A DNA stretch of 64,000 nt from CAVYOE01 sp963770155 (lineage in GTDB: Bacteria; Actinomycetota; Thermoleophilia; Solirubrobacterales; 70-9): contig CAVYOE010000001.1 of assembly GCA_963770155.1 (NCBI GenBank), positions 806,001 to 870,000 of the forward strand, read 5' to 3'. Under the pieces are notes generated by a model that worked only from the letters and a program-made list of their open reading frames with translations, was not told the origin of the DNA and did no database searches. The position numbers and the translations under genes were made by a program. The stretch's first letter is position 1; each line of letters opens with the position of its first letter. Positions 34,752 to 43,845 of this stretch are shown here, piece after piece.

Positions 34752-36226
34752 ACCCCACCATGGCGAAGCTCTCGGCAGCCGCAAGCGCCTTCCTGATCGC
34801 CGCGGCCGTGGTCATCCTCTGGGTCACCTCGCACCCGGGCGCGGGCGCCACCACCGTGAAGGCCGAGTTCGAGGACGCCTTCCCGATCCTGGCCGGGATG
34901 AACGTCCGCATGTCCGGGGCGGTGGCGGGCAGCGTGCGAGAGGTCGAGCTCACCGAGGCGGGCACCGCGATGGTCACCCTCTCCCTGAACGAGGGCACCG
35001 TGCCCCCCAAGAGCGATGCCAGCGCCGCGATCCGCCAGCAGGACATCACCGGGGACAGCTATGTGTCGCTCTCTCCCGGCGGCGCGGCCGACCCCCTCGA
35101 CAGCGGGGTGATCCCGGTCGAGCGCACCTTGGTTGCCCCGCGCTTCGATGACCTCCTCAACAGCTTCGGCGAGGAGGAGCGCCAGGCGCTGCGGCTGATC
35201 CTGGTGGAGGCCGGCAAGGCGCTGGAACGCAGGGGCGAAGACCTGAACCGAGCCGCGCTCGAGCTCCGCCCGGCGCTCGATGCGACCAACAGGGCGGTGA
35301 GCGAGCTGGGCGAACAGAACCACGCGCTCCGTTCTCTGATCGGGGACGCGGAGAACGTGACGGGACAGGTGGCGGAGCGCTCGGCCGCCGGCGGCCGCCT
35401 GGTCGATTCCCTCGCCGAGGTGCTCGAGGAGACCGCGGGTCGTTCGCCCGATCTCGATCGCGCCCTCGAACGCCTCCCCGAGACCACATCGCGAACGAAG
35501 GTAACGCTAGGGAAGCTGCGCCAGACTGCTGTCGCCGCGACCCCGCTGGCCCGCGCTCTGGGCAAGCACGCACCCCAGCTCGGGGGAAGCGTCGAGAAGC
35601 TCGGCCCCTTCCTCGCCGACTCGCGTGCCGCGCTCGACAACTTCGGTCCCACTTTCAGGCTCTCCGGCGAACTGTTCCGCGACGCCCGGCCGACCTTGCA
35701 GGTCGCCCCCGATCACGTCCTCACCGCGCCGTTCGAGCTCGCCGGGGGCGTCGACGAGCTCCTGCGCACCCTGCTCGGCAACGAGGACGTGCTCAAGCTC
35801 CTGTTCGGAGCCGACGCCTACGGCCAGGCCCCCGGCAACGCCGACGACGTCGGGCTGGGCGCGATCGGGGTCGAGACAGGTGCCCAGCTCGGCTACGAGA
35901 ACTCCGACCCGGCGCGGAACTTCCTGCGCGCCGTCGTCGTCCCGAGCTGTGAGCTGTTCGGGCGGCCGATCAAGCCGGGCTGCCTCTCGGAGGCCGTCGA
36001 TCTTCTCTCGAGCCAGCGCGACCGAGACAGGAAGGAAGGGCGGGAGCCTCTGCCACTGCCGGCGATGCCGCAGGCACCCCCGACGATCCTTGACGATGCC
36101 GCGGGGTCCCCGCCCCAGGTTGGCGGAATGCCACTGCCGCAGGTGCCGGGCCCGGGAGGCCCGCCGCCGACCCAGGAGACGATCACCTCCCTGCTCGACT
36201 TCCTCTTCGGGAGGCCGCCGCGATGA
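34748..36226 (+). CDS. mceB: Mce family protein, second
   Basis: 492 residues from GTG 34748, which overlaps the previous stop (GTGA). TM at ~9-28, MCE domain (~35-115: VKAEFEDAFPILAGMNVRMSGAVAGSVREVEL and QQDITGDSYVSLSPGG), a helical needle (~135-370), then a Pro-rich C terminus (PLPAMPQAPP, GPGGPPPTQE). Two Cys (SCELFG and GCLSE, ~390-410) may form a disulfide, as in other Mce proteins. Co-translated with the next gene (ATGA). Confidence 0.9.
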   Translation: MNPTMAKLSAAASAFLIAAAVVILWVTSHPGAGATTVKAEFEDAFPILAGMNVRMSGAVAGSVREVELTEAGTAMVTLSLNEGTVPPKSDASAAIRQQDITGDSYVSLSPGGAADPLDSGVIPVERTLVAPRFDDLLNSFGEEERQALRLILVEAGKALERRGEDLNRAALELRPALDATNRAVSELGEQNHALRSLIGDAENVTGQVAERSAAGGRLVDSLAEVLEETAGRSPDLDRALERLPETTSRTKVTLGKLRQTAVAATPLARALGKHAPQLGGSVEKLGPFLADSRAALDNFGPTFRLSGELFRDARPTLQVAPDHVLTAPFELAGGVDELLRTLLGNEDVLKLLFGADAYGQAPGNADDVGLGAIGVETGAQLGYENSDPARNFLRAVVVPSCELFGRPIKPGCLSEAVDLLSSQRDRDRKEGREPLPLPAMPQAPPTILDDAAGSPPQVGGMPLPQVPGPGGPPPTQETITSLLDFLFGRPPR

Positions 36227-37521
36227 AGGCGCACGGCCGGCTCAACCAGACGGTCTCGCGGACCACCTCCCGCCTCGCGAAGCATCCGGTCGCGCTCGGA
36301 CTGGCGGTCACGGTGATCGGCGGCCTGATGGCCTACATCGCCTGGATCTCCGTCAACGGGCCGCCCTTCCAGGACCGCTACCGGCTCGAGGCGGTCGTCT
36401 CCGCGGACTCCCCGGTGCTGAAGGCGGGCGCCCAGGTGCGCGAAGCCGGCAAGCTCGCCGGCACGATCACCGAGGTCGAGCCGGCGACCGCCACCACTCG
36501 CGACGGCCGCCCGGTGCAGGCGGTGCGCCTCTCGATGGAGCTGCGCCCGGAGTTCGCCCCGGTCGGTCGCGACGCGACGGCCAACGTGCGGGTCCGCTCG
36601 ATCGTCTATCTCACCTACCTGGAGATCAACCCGGGCAACCGCGACGACCCGATCCCCGAGGGCGGAGAGATCCCGCTCGCCCAGACTGGATCGGGCGTCG
36701 ACCTGCTCGAGGTCGTACAGCTGTTCGACCAGCGCACGCGCAAGCTCCTGCGCCGCTCCCTCGTCAACACCGGCCAGGGCCTCGCCGGACGCGGGAGCGA
36801 GCTGAACGCGTCGCTCGGCGATCTCGACCGCACCCTCGAGCTCGGCTCCTCCCAGCTGCAGGCCTTGACTCGCGATCCGGAGGCGGTCGGCGGCGGTCTC
36901 GAGGGCGCCGCTCGGGTCACCCGGGGCTTGCGCGGCGAGCGGCCCGACGACGTCTCGGCCCTGATCGGTTCCGGTGACGCGTCTCTCGGTGCGATCGCAG
37001 CGCAGAGCGATCCGCTCGGCCGGTCGCTTCAGCTGCTCCGCCCGTTCGAGGACGAGCTGCTTCAGAGCGCGCCACTCCTCGACCCCGTCCTCGACGACGT
37101 CACTGCTCTGGCGAAGACGGTGCGGCCAGTCACCGGCAAGCTGGCCGCCGGCGTACCGCAACTGGACCGGCTGCTCAGCGGCGGCGACCTCGTCCGTGCC
37201 GAGAGCCGGCGCCTGGCCGACCTGCTCGGTCCCTTCCTCGCCCTGCAAGGACCGATCTTCCACAACCTCTACACCCCGGTGGCGTCGATCGATCCGATCC
37301 TCGCCTCGCTCGACCGGATCGTCGCGACGGTCGACCCCTACCAGGAGGACATCAGCCGGGCCGCCCAGGGCGTCGTCAGCGCCACCACCCTCCCCTATCC
37401 CGAGGGTCAGACCGCCCCGAACAACGGAGCTCTGCGCTTCATCCCGGTGCTCAGCTGTCACCGGGCGCGAGATCCCTACCCGGAGCCCGGCGAGGCTCCC
37501 CATAACTCGGCCGAATGCTAG
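36223..37521 (+). CDS. mceC: Mce family protein, third
   Basis: 432 residues. A basic N-terminal arm, TM at ~23-45 (VALGLAVTVIGGLMAYIAWISV), MCE domain (YRLEAVVSADSPVLKAGAQVREAGKLAGTITEV ... IVYLTYLEINPGN) and the helical needle. It ends near one Cys in VLSCHRARDPYPEPGE. The 3' end overlaps the next ATG by seven bases. Confidence 0.9.
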   Translation: MKAHGRLNQTVSRTTSRLAKHPVALGLAVTVIGGLMAYIAWISVNGPPFQDRYRLEAVVSADSPVLKAGAQVREAGKLAGTITEVEPATATTRDGRPVQAVRLSMELRPEFAPVGRDATANVRVRSIVYLTYLEINPGNRDDPIPEGGEIPLAQTGSGVDLLEVVQLFDQRTRKLLRRSLVNTGQGLAGRGSELNASLGDLDRTLELGSSQLQALTRDPEAVGGGLEGAARVTRGLRGERPDDVSALIGSGDASLGAIAAQSDPLGRSLQLLRPFEDELLQSAPLLDPVLDDVTALAKTVRPVTGKLAAGVPQLDRLLSGGDLVRAESRRLADLLGPFLALQGPIFHNLYTPVASIDPILASLDRIVATVDPYQEDISRAAQGVVSATTLPYPEGQTAPNNGALRFIPVLSCHRARDPYPEPGEAPHNSAEC

Positions 37522-38864
37522 GCGGCCGGCGAAACCTGATGCGTGGGCGGAGCGTCCCCACCTTCCAGAGCCACGCGGGCAGGCGGGTGCTGGGCGCCGC
37601 GGTGATTCTGGCGGCCGTGCTCCTGGTCGCGATCGCGGTCGTGCGGCCGAACCCGCTCAAGCAGACCCAGACCTTCTGGGCCGAGTTCGAGAGCGTCCAG
37701 GGGCTCGGCAGCATCGACCGCGACATCCGGGTCGGCGGCGTCAACGTCGGGGAGATCGGCGACGTCGAGCGGGAGGGTGACGACGCCCGGGTCGAGCTGG
37801 TCCTGGAGGACGATCCCGAGGTCGAGGTGCATGCGGACGCGCATGCGGACCTGCGGCCGCACACCCTGTTCGAGGGCACGGCCTTCATCGACCTCTCGCT
37901 CGGCAGCCCCAGCGCGCCGCGGCTGGAAGAGGACGGCGTCATCCCCCGCGAGCGAACCACCGTCTACGTCTCGCTCGACGAGGCACTTCGCATCCTCCGC
38001 AAGCCGACCCGCGAGGCGATCCGCAGCACGATCAAGAGCGGCGCGAAGACGCTGCGCGGCCGGGGCGTCACCGGACTGCAGCGGACCCTGCGCAACTCGC
38101 CGGCCCTGACGCGTGACCTGGCCCCCGCCGCGCGCGCACTCAACGGGCCCGGTGGCTACGAGCTCGCCGGGGCGGTGAAGGGATTCGCGGACACCGTCAA
38201 GGCCGTTGCCACCGAAGAGGAGGACCTGGTCCCACTTGCCCGGCATGCCAACACGACGCTGGCGGCGCTCTCGACCGATGCGGGTGAGCCGCTCGACCGC
38301 ACCCTGGTCGAGCTGCCCGGTGCGCTCGAAGAGCTGCAGCGGGGCGGTCCCGACCTCGCCCTGGTCGCCGAGCGGCTCCGCACCGTCGCCGACAACGCCC
38401 GCCCGGCGCTGCCGGACCTGACCGTCGCGGTCCGGGACCTGGCCCCGATTCTCGAGGCGGCACCTCCGGTGCTGCGGCGAACCGGGCCGATGCTGCGACA
38501 GCTGCGTCTGATCTTTGCGCGGGTTGCCGACGCGGCGCCCTCGCTGCGCGAGATCACGCTTGCGCTGACCCCGGGCACCGAGACCCTGGCGCATTCCGCG
38601 CTCCCCTACCTCGGGCGGGACTCCCGGCTCGGTCTCCCGACCTACGTGCAGCTGTTCTCCGCTTTCAGCGCCGCGACCGGCGCCTTCCGGGGCTACCAGA
38701 CCGAAGCGCAGAACCCGCTCGGCGCCGGGCACTTCATCCGGCTGAGCGCCTACTTCGATCCCGCCGGAACCGCCGGCATGACGATCCCGGGCTGCGAACT
38801 GATCGCCGAGGTCGACCCGAACGCCGCCGCCCAACTCGAGTCCCTGGGGCTGTGCCAGCCATGA
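37515..38864 (+). CDS. mceD: Mce family protein, fourth
   Basis: 449 residues. TM at ~25-45 (VLGAAVILAAVLLVAIAVV), MCE domain (FWAEFESVQGLGSIDRDIRVGGVNVGEIGDVE; HTLFEGTAFIDLSLG), helical needle and a C-terminal pair of Cys (PGCELIAE, LGLCQP). ATG 37515 overlaps the previous stop; an ATG at 37539 is an alternative. Next ATG overlaps its stop. Confidence 0.9.
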   Translation: MLGGRRNLMRGRSVPTFQSHAGRRVLGAAVILAAVLLVAIAVVRPNPLKQTQTFWAEFESVQGLGSIDRDIRVGGVNVGEIGDVEREGDDARVELVLEDDPEVEVHADAHADLRPHTLFEGTAFIDLSLGSPSAPRLEEDGVIPRERTTVYVSLDEALRILRKPTREAIRSTIKSGAKTLRGRGVTGLQRTLRNSPALTRDLAPAARALNGPGGYELAGAVKGFADTVKAVATEEEDLVPLARHANTTLAALSTDAGEPLDRTLVELPGALEELQRGGPDLALVAERLRTVADNARPALPDLTVAVRDLAPILEAAPPVLRRTGPMLRQLRLIFARVADAAPSLREITLALTPGTETLAHSALPYLGRDSRLGLPTYVQLFSAFSAATGAFRGYQTEAQNPLGAGHFIRLSAYFDPAGTAGMTIPGCELIAEVDPNAAAQLESLGLCQP

Positions 38865-40288
38865 GCAAGCTGAGAAAGCTCCTCGACTTCGTCAACCCGC
38901 GCATGAAGGCCGGACGCATCCCGCTCGGCCGCACCGCGATCGTGGTCCAGCTCGTCGGGGCCCTCATCTTCCTCGGGTACACGTTCGCGAAGAAGGACAT
39001 CGGGATCCCGTTCACCTCGAGTGACAGCTACGAGGTCCAGGTCCTTTTCCCCGACGCGAAGGGCCTCGATCCGCTAGACGGACCGGCGGCCGCGGTGGCC
39101 GGCAGCCCGCTCGGCGAGGTGACCGAGGTCGAATTCGTCGACGGCCGCGCCCTGGCGACGCTCGAGCTCGATGCGCAGGCCGAGGGCAAGATCTTTGCCG
39201 ACGCCACTGCCTCGCTGCGGCCGGCGAGCGCGCTTCAGAACCTGCTGGTCAACATCGATCCGGGAACGCCCGAAGCGGGTCGCCTGCCCGAGGGCCGGCC
39301 TATCCAGCCGGAGAACACCGACGCCTTCGTCTCGATAGACGAGCTCACCTCGGCCTTCGACGCCGACACCCAGGCCTATATGCAGATCCTGATCACCGAG
39401 GCGGAACTGGCCCTGCGCGGGCGCTCCACTCCACTTCGCCGCTCCCTCGGTGAGCTCGGCGAGCTGGTCGAGGGCTCACGGCCCCTCGCGCGCACGCTTG
39501 CCGAGCGGCGGCGCCTGCTCACCCGGCTGGTCGGCAACCTCGACGTCGTCTTCGGCGCCCTGGCCAAGCGGGGCGACCAGCTCGGCACCGTGATCGATTC
39601 CGGCAGCCGAACTCTTGCCGTGACCGCGTCACGGAGCTTCGAGCTGGAAGCAGCGGCTCGCGACCTCGCCCCCCTGCTGGCCGAGGCGCGGCGCTCGCTA
39701 GGCGCCACGCGACGGCTGACCGCCCCTCTGCTCCCTGCGCTGGACGAGCTTGCCCCCGCCTCGCGCACTCTGCCCGAGGCCGCCGAGCAGCTGCGCGCGT
39801 TCGTGCCCCCCACCGAGCACTTCCTCGATCAGGTCGACACGCTCAGCCGTGAAGGAGCGATCCCGGTGCAGCTGCTGCTCTCGGGGACGGAGAACCTGTC
39901 GGCGAAGGCAAGAGAGCTGATTCCAGTCGCCCACGACCTCAGCTACCGCGCGGCTCTGCTGGACAAGTACAAGACCGGTGCCGCTCAGTTCGCGGACACG
40001 TACAGCGGCGTGTTCTCGATCAACGACGGCGGCGGCCCCTACGGGCAGGTGAGCGTCTTGAAGTCAGAGCCGCCGCGGCCGGGGAATTTCGGGATGGGCA
40101 GCGAGGACGCCCACTCCCGAGGCGGAGGGCCCTCGCGCATGGACAAGCTCCTGGCAAAGGCGCTGGAGCTGATGTGCGCGAGCGGGACGCAGCACAGCCC
40201 GCCGAATCCCTACGCGTGCGCGCTCCGCTTCTCGGTCCCCGGCCTACCGCCGCAACCGCTCACCGCCGACGCGGGAGCCGGAGGCTAG
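38861..40288 (+). CDS. mceE: Mce family protein, fifth
   Basis: 475 residues from ATG 38861, overlapping the previous stop (ATGA). TM at ~27-45 (AIVVQLVGALIFLGYTFA), MCE domain (YEVQVLFPDAKGLDPLDGPAAAVAGSPLGEVTEVEF ... QNLLVNIDPG), needle helices, and a C-terminal region with two Cys (LMCASGTQ, NPYACALRF). It touches the next gene with no gap (TAG then ATG). Confidence 0.9.
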   Translation: MSKLRKLLDFVNPRMKAGRIPLGRTAIVVQLVGALIFLGYTFAKKDIGIPFTSSDSYEVQVLFPDAKGLDPLDGPAAAVAGSPLGEVTEVEFVDGRALATLELDAQAEGKIFADATASLRPASALQNLLVNIDPGTPEAGRLPEGRPIQPENTDAFVSIDELTSAFDADTQAYMQILITEAELALRGRSTPLRRSLGELGELVEGSRPLARTLAERRRLLTRLVGNLDVVFGALAKRGDQLGTVIDSGSRTLAVTASRSFELEAAARDLAPLLAEARRSLGATRRLTAPLLPALDELAPASRTLPEAAEQLRAFVPPTEHFLDQVDTLSREGAIPVQLLLSGTENLSAKARELIPVAHDLSYRAALLDKYKTGAAQFADTYSGVFSINDGGGPYGQVSVLKSEPPRPGNFGMGSEDAHSRGGGPSRMDKLLAKALELMCASGTQHSPPNPYACALRFSVPGLPPQPLTADAGAGG

Positions 40289-41644
40289 ATGGATCACAGA
40301 ATTCCCACCATCGGACTGGTGTTGAGCGTGATCGGCGCGATCGCCGGCGTGATCACCTTCATCTACCTGAACGAAGCGTTCAAGGGGCCGAGCGTCACCG
40401 GCGTCGTCTCCGATCCCTACGAGCTCACCGCCACCTTCGATGACGTCGAGAAGCTCCCGACCAAGACCGATGTGCTCAGCAAGGGAGTCGCGGTCGGCAA
40501 GGTGAGCCGGGTCGACTTCAACCGTGGCTCCGGGGCCGAACCGGTCAGCGGGACGGTCACCTTCACCGTCGACGAGGAGTTCCAGCCGATCTACCGCGAC
40601 GCCACTGCGCGGGTCGGCGAGCGGACGATCATCGGAGATGCCTTCCTCGATCTCGACCGCGGCAATCCTGAGGCGGGCGAGCTGGAAAGCGGCGGCGGCG
40701 TAACAGCGCTCGCCAGCGTCGACTTCGACGAGGCACTCGACTTCCTCGACAAGCGCGGCCGAAAGCGGCTGCGTTCGGTCCTGGACACGGTGGCCGAGGG
40801 TGCGAGCACGGAGGGCAACGGGGCGCGGCTCAACGGCACCATCGGCGGGATCTCGCGGACGGTCAACGGCCTCAACTCGGTGGTGACCGCCCTCGAAGGC
40901 CAGGAGAACGACCTGGCGGCGCTCTCGCGCGACGCCAGCACCGTCTTGGCCGAGCTCGGCAGCCGGGAGGAGGCGCTGCGCACGATCGTCGGCTCGGGTC
41001 GTCGCACACTCGACGGGCTCGCGACCAACACCGCCTCGACGCAGCAGGGGCTGAAGGCGCTCCCGGGTCTGCTCGACTCCGGTCAGGCCGCCCTGGAGCG
41101 GGCCCAGCCCTTGCTGGTCGAGGCACGACCGCTGGTCGCCGACCTGCGCGCGGTCGCCCCCGACCTGAAGCCGGTGCTGGGCCGGCTCGGGCCGCTTGCC
41201 GAAGACACCGCCGTCTCGATCGAAGGCCTGCCGCGTTTCCGCCGCGGGATCGCACCGTTGATCAACACGACACGAAAGTCGCTCGCCCTGGCAACGCCCG
41301 TGATCGACCGCCTACAGCCGGCTGTGCGCAACCTGGTGCCGCTGCTTCGCTATCTGGCGCCCCGGTCCAACGGGGTCGCCTCGTTTTTCAGCACTCTTTC
41401 CAGCGTCACTGCCCATGGCGACGACCGAGGCCGCTGGGTCCGCTTCAACATGAACATCGTCCCGCCGGAGGCGCTGGGTCAGACCGCACCAGGCGTTTGC
41501 GCACCCGAGGACGACATCCCCGCGGTCAACCTCGGCGTCTGCTCGAACGCCTACCCGAAGCCCGACGACGCGCTTGATCCGGAGCCCTACTTGCCGGGAG
41601 AGCACGAGCGGCTGCTGCCCTGGGATCCGCCACCGCGGCCCTAG
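40289..41644 (+). CDS. mceF: Mce family protein, sixth
   Basis: 451 residues. TM at ~7-28 (TIGLVLSVIGAIAGVITFIYL), MCE domain (YELTATFDDVEKLPTKTDVLSKGVAVGKVSRVDF ... ERTIIGDAFLDLDRG), helical needle, and a C-terminal region with Cys in GVCAPED and GVCSNAY. This completes a set of six, matching the hexamer expected for a Mce complex. After it lie 88 bases with a direct repeat CTGCCCAGCACC (41655, 41671) and then the next operator. Confidence 0.9.
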   Translation: MDHRIPTIGLVLSVIGAIAGVITFIYLNEAFKGPSVTGVVSDPYELTATFDDVEKLPTKTDVLSKGVAVGKVSRVDFNRGSGAEPVSGTVTFTVDEEFQPIYRDATARVGERTIIGDAFLDLDRGNPEAGELESGGGVTALASVDFDEALDFLDKRGRKRLRSVLDTVAEGASTEGNGARLNGTIGGISRTVNGLNSVVTALEGQENDLAALSRDASTVLAELGSREEALRTIVGSGRRTLDGLATNTASTQQGLKALPGLLDSGQAALERAQPLLVEARPLVADLRAVAPDLKPVLGRLGPLAEDTAVSIEGLPRFRRGIAPLINTTRKSLALATPVIDRLQPAVRNLVPLLRYLAPRSNGVASFFSTLSSVTAHGDDRGRWVRFNMNIVPPEALGQTAPGVCAPEDDIPAVNLGVCSNAYPKPDDALDPEPYLPGEHERLLPWDPPPRP

Positions 41645-41688
41645 GGCTCCCCGACTGCCCAGCACCACTGCTGCCCAGCACCCCCTTT

Positions 41689-41726
41689 CACCGCTATTGG
41701 CATTCCGCCAATAGCGGTGGTACTCT
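41689..41726 (+). promoter_or_regulatory. inverted repeat embedded in leaderless promoter
   Basis: CACCGCTATTGGC (41689-41701), five bases, GCCAATAGCGGTG (41707-41719): a perfect 13-bp inverted repeat. It contains TTGGCA (41697-41702) which, with an 18-base spacer, meets TACTCT (41721-41726). The predicted +1 falls on the ATG at 41733. The repeat is therefore a likely operator for the TetR encoded by the second gene of this operon. Without a T run it is unlikely to be a terminator for mceF. Confidence 0.7.
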
Positions 41727-41732
41727 CCTCTC

Positions 41733-42572
41733 ATGAGCAGCGACTGCATGCTCGGCCCAGAGACCGTTTCCTGGCGGGTCAACCGCGAGGGCACCTTGAT
41801 GGCGGGCGGCGGACGGGCCCTGCTGCTCCAGGTGGGTCACCCCCTTGTCGCGGCGGGCGTCGCCCAGCACTCCAACTACGCCGCCGAACCGTGGCAGCGC
41901 CTCTACCGGACCATGGACACGATGCTGAAGATTGCCTTCGGCGATCGCGAGACCTCGGAGGAGGCTTCGCGCCGCTTGATCCGGCGGCACGGTCCGGTCA
42001 AGGGGACCGCGGAAGACGGGAGGCCCTACGACGCAACCGACAACGACCTGCTGATCTGGGTCTGGGCGACCCTGGTCGACACCTCGGTCCAGGTCCACGG
42101 ACTGGTGTTCGAGCCGCTCGGCGATGACGAGTGTGAGCGATTCCTGGTCGAGCAGCACCGGGTCGCCCACGCTTGCGGCGTTGAAGAAGGCACCTGCCCG
42201 GCCACCTGGCCGGGGTTCAAGTCCTACTTCGACAGGGTGATCGCCGAGGAGCTCCGCATCACCGACGGCGCCCGCGACGTCGCCGCGTCGATCAGCGATC
42301 CCCGCATGCTGCCGCGCCCGCTCGGCGGCTATGCGGCAAAGACCGGCGATGCGCTCACGGCCGGGCTGCTTCCGCCGCCGGTACGCGAGGCCTACGGGCT
42401 GCGTTGGGACGGCGAGGTCGAGCGGCGCTACCGGCGCGCGATCCGCAACCTGCGCGTCGCCGCGCGCCTCACCCCCGGGCCGCTGCGGCGAATCGGCGCC
42501 ACCATCCTCTCGCGGCCCGAGCGCAGCAAGCGCGCGCCCGCCGCGGCCGGCGCTCCCACGACCTCGGCGTGA
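41733..42572 (+). CDS. oxygenase MpaB family protein (DUF2236)
   Basis: 279 residues of DUF2236: GPETVSWRVNREGTLMAGGGRALLLQVGHPLVAAGVAQHSNY near the N terminus, DNDLLIWVWATLVDTSVQVH centrally, and LPPPVREAYGLRWDGEVERRYRR near the C terminus. The family includes fungal MpaB and bacterial latex-clearing proteins, which bind heme, and acts on polyisoprenoid or lipid chains. The likely heme-relevant His are in VGHPLV and VQVHG. The transcript appears leaderless. Its stop overlaps the TetR GTG start. Confidence 0.82.
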   Translation: MSSDCMLGPETVSWRVNREGTLMAGGGRALLLQVGHPLVAAGVAQHSNYAAEPWQRLYRTMDTMLKIAFGDRETSEEASRRLIRRHGPVKGTAEDGRPYDATDNDLLIWVWATLVDTSVQVHGLVFEPLGDDECERFLVEQHRVAHACGVEEGTCPATWPGFKSYFDRVIAEELRITDGARDVAASISDPRMLPRPLGGYAAKTGDALTAGLLPPPVREAYGLRWDGEVERRYRRAIRNLRVAARLTPGPLRRIGATILSRPERSKRAPAAAGAPTTSA

Positions 42573-43189
42573 GCTCCGCAACCAGAACCAGGCTCGAGCC
42601 CGACGTCCGGCGCGAGCAGATACTCGAAGTGGCGCAGCAGATGTTCAGCGAGCGCAACTACGCGGCCGTCTCGATGAGCCAGATCGCCGCCGAGGCCGGG
42701 GTCGCGCGCGGCTTGCTCCACCATCACTTCGGCTCGAAACGGGACCTGTACCTCGAGGTCGTCAAACGGCTGGTACGGACGCCTCCCCCACGGCCTCCCA
42801 ATCCGGACGCGGTCGAGGGGCGGACCCGCGAGGAGGTGCTGGCCGAAGGGGTCGAGCTCTGGCTCGAGACGATGGAGCAGAACCGCGGCACCGCGCTGGC
42901 GGCTCTCGGAGCCGAGGGCTTCGGACGCGACCCTGAGCTCGAGCGCATCCTCGAACGCGCCCGGGAGGCGACCGCGAAGCAGGTCCTGCGGCTCGCCGGG
43001 CTCGACGAGCGGGAGAGCAAGGATCCCGAATTGCGCGCGGTGGTCCGCGCCTACGCCGGGCTCGCGGAGAGCGCCACCCGGGAGTGGCTGGGCCGCCGGC
43101 GGCTCACCCGGGAACAGACACGGACCCTGCTCACCGACACCCTCCTGACCATGCTCGACGACGTGCTGCCGAAGCTGCGCGCCGGCTAG
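42569..43189 (+). CDS. TetR family regulator
   Basis: 206 residues from GTG 42569 (GTGA overlap with the oxygenase stop). HTH region ILEVAQQMFSERNYAAVSMSQIAAEAGVARGLLHHHFGSKRDLY at residues ~18-60; the rest is a helical ligand domain. Co-transcribed with the MpaB-family gene, whose promoter holds a perfect inverted repeat, so autoregulation is likely. Its stop shares CTAG with the convergent coiled-coil gene. Confidence 0.85.
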   Translation: MSSATRTRLEPDVRREQILEVAQQMFSERNYAAVSMSQIAAEAGVARGLLHHHFGSKRDLYLEVVKRLVRTPPPRPPNPDAVEGRTREEVLAEGVELWLETMEQNRGTALAALGAEGFGRDPELERILERAREATAKQVLRLAGLDERESKDPELRAVVRAYAGLAESATREWLGRRRLTREQTRTLLTDTLLTMLDDVLPKLRAG

Positions 43190-43668
43190 TTCGGCTTCTT
43201 CTTCTTTTTCTTCTTCGGCTCCGGAGCCCCGCCGGGCATCAGGTCGGCGACTTTGCCGAGCCGGCTGACCAGCCCCTCGAGCGGCTCGACGATCTCGACT
43301 GCGCGCTTGATCGTCGGCTCCACCGCTTGTGCCTGCTCCACCACGCCGGCGGCGCTGTCCTGCATCTTGGCTGCCTCATCGAGCATCTCCTTGCCGCGCG
43401 AGTCGATATCGGCGGCGCGGGAGAGCACCTCCTGGGCGCGCGCATCGACGCTCTCGAGCAGCTCCAGGGCGCGGTCGGCGCGGGCTTCGAGCCGCTCGAG
43501 CACGTCGAGGCTCTGGGTCGCGAGGCGGCGGAACTCCCGCAGCTCGGTGCGCGCCGACGCGAGTTGGTTGACGATCTCCTCGCTGCGCTCGCCGACTCGC
43601 GACACGCCGCGCTCGAGCGCCCGCACCAGCCGGCCGGGGATCTCGAACGGGGCGGTGATCACACCCAT
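43186..43668 (-). CDS. hypothetical coiled-coil protein with polylysine tail
   Basis: 160 residues from ATG 43668; codons upstream in frame to 43836 run into the promoter repeats and are unlikely to be translated. The protein starts amphipathic (GVITAPFEIPGRLVRALERGVSRVG), then has a long coiled coil (~35-140, heptads of Leu/Ala/Glu) and ends PEPKKKKKKKPN. No signal peptide. Similar short coiled-coil proteins occur next to lipid-storage or phasin-like genes, but I do not assign one. Convergent with the TetR gene, sharing the CTAG stop. Confidence 0.6.
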   Translation of the reverse strand: MGVITAPFEIPGRLVRALERGVSRVGERSEEIVNQLASARTELREFRRLATQSLDVLERLEARADRALELLESVDARAQEVLSRAADIDSRGKEMLDEAAKMQDSAAGVVEQAQAVEPTIKRAVEIVEPLEGLVSRLGKVADLMPGGAPEPKKKKKKKPN

Positions 43669-43790
43669 GAGCGCGATCGTAACCGCTCCGGCGCTGGCGC
43701 CCAGAGCCCGCTGCAGCCCCGAATCGCCCGCAATTTCCGGGCTTGACAGCCTCGCGGCAGCGTTTACCGGACACCCCGCCGTGGGTATTG

Positions 43791-43818
43791 CTACGGTAGC
43801 GTAGCTACGGTCGCGTAG
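43791..43818. promoter_or_regulatory. two tandem CTACG-N4-CGTAG operators
   Basis: CTACGGTAGCGTAG (43791-43804) and CTACGGTCGCGTAG (43805-43818) lie head to tail with no spacing, each an inverted repeat CTACG-N4-CGTAG. They sit 28 bases before the ATG of the polytopic protein at 43846 and face the divergent coiled-coil gene. This is a probable TetR-type double site; the regulator is probably the TetR at 42569 or at 48268. Confidence 0.65.
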
Positions 43819-43845
43819 GAAGCATCCCCAACCCAACTGAGGTCA

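Noticed and set aside
41655..41682. Direct repeat CTGCCCAGCACC (two copies) after mceF
   Set aside because: Short and without partner function; noted in the mceF entry but not called as a regulatory site.
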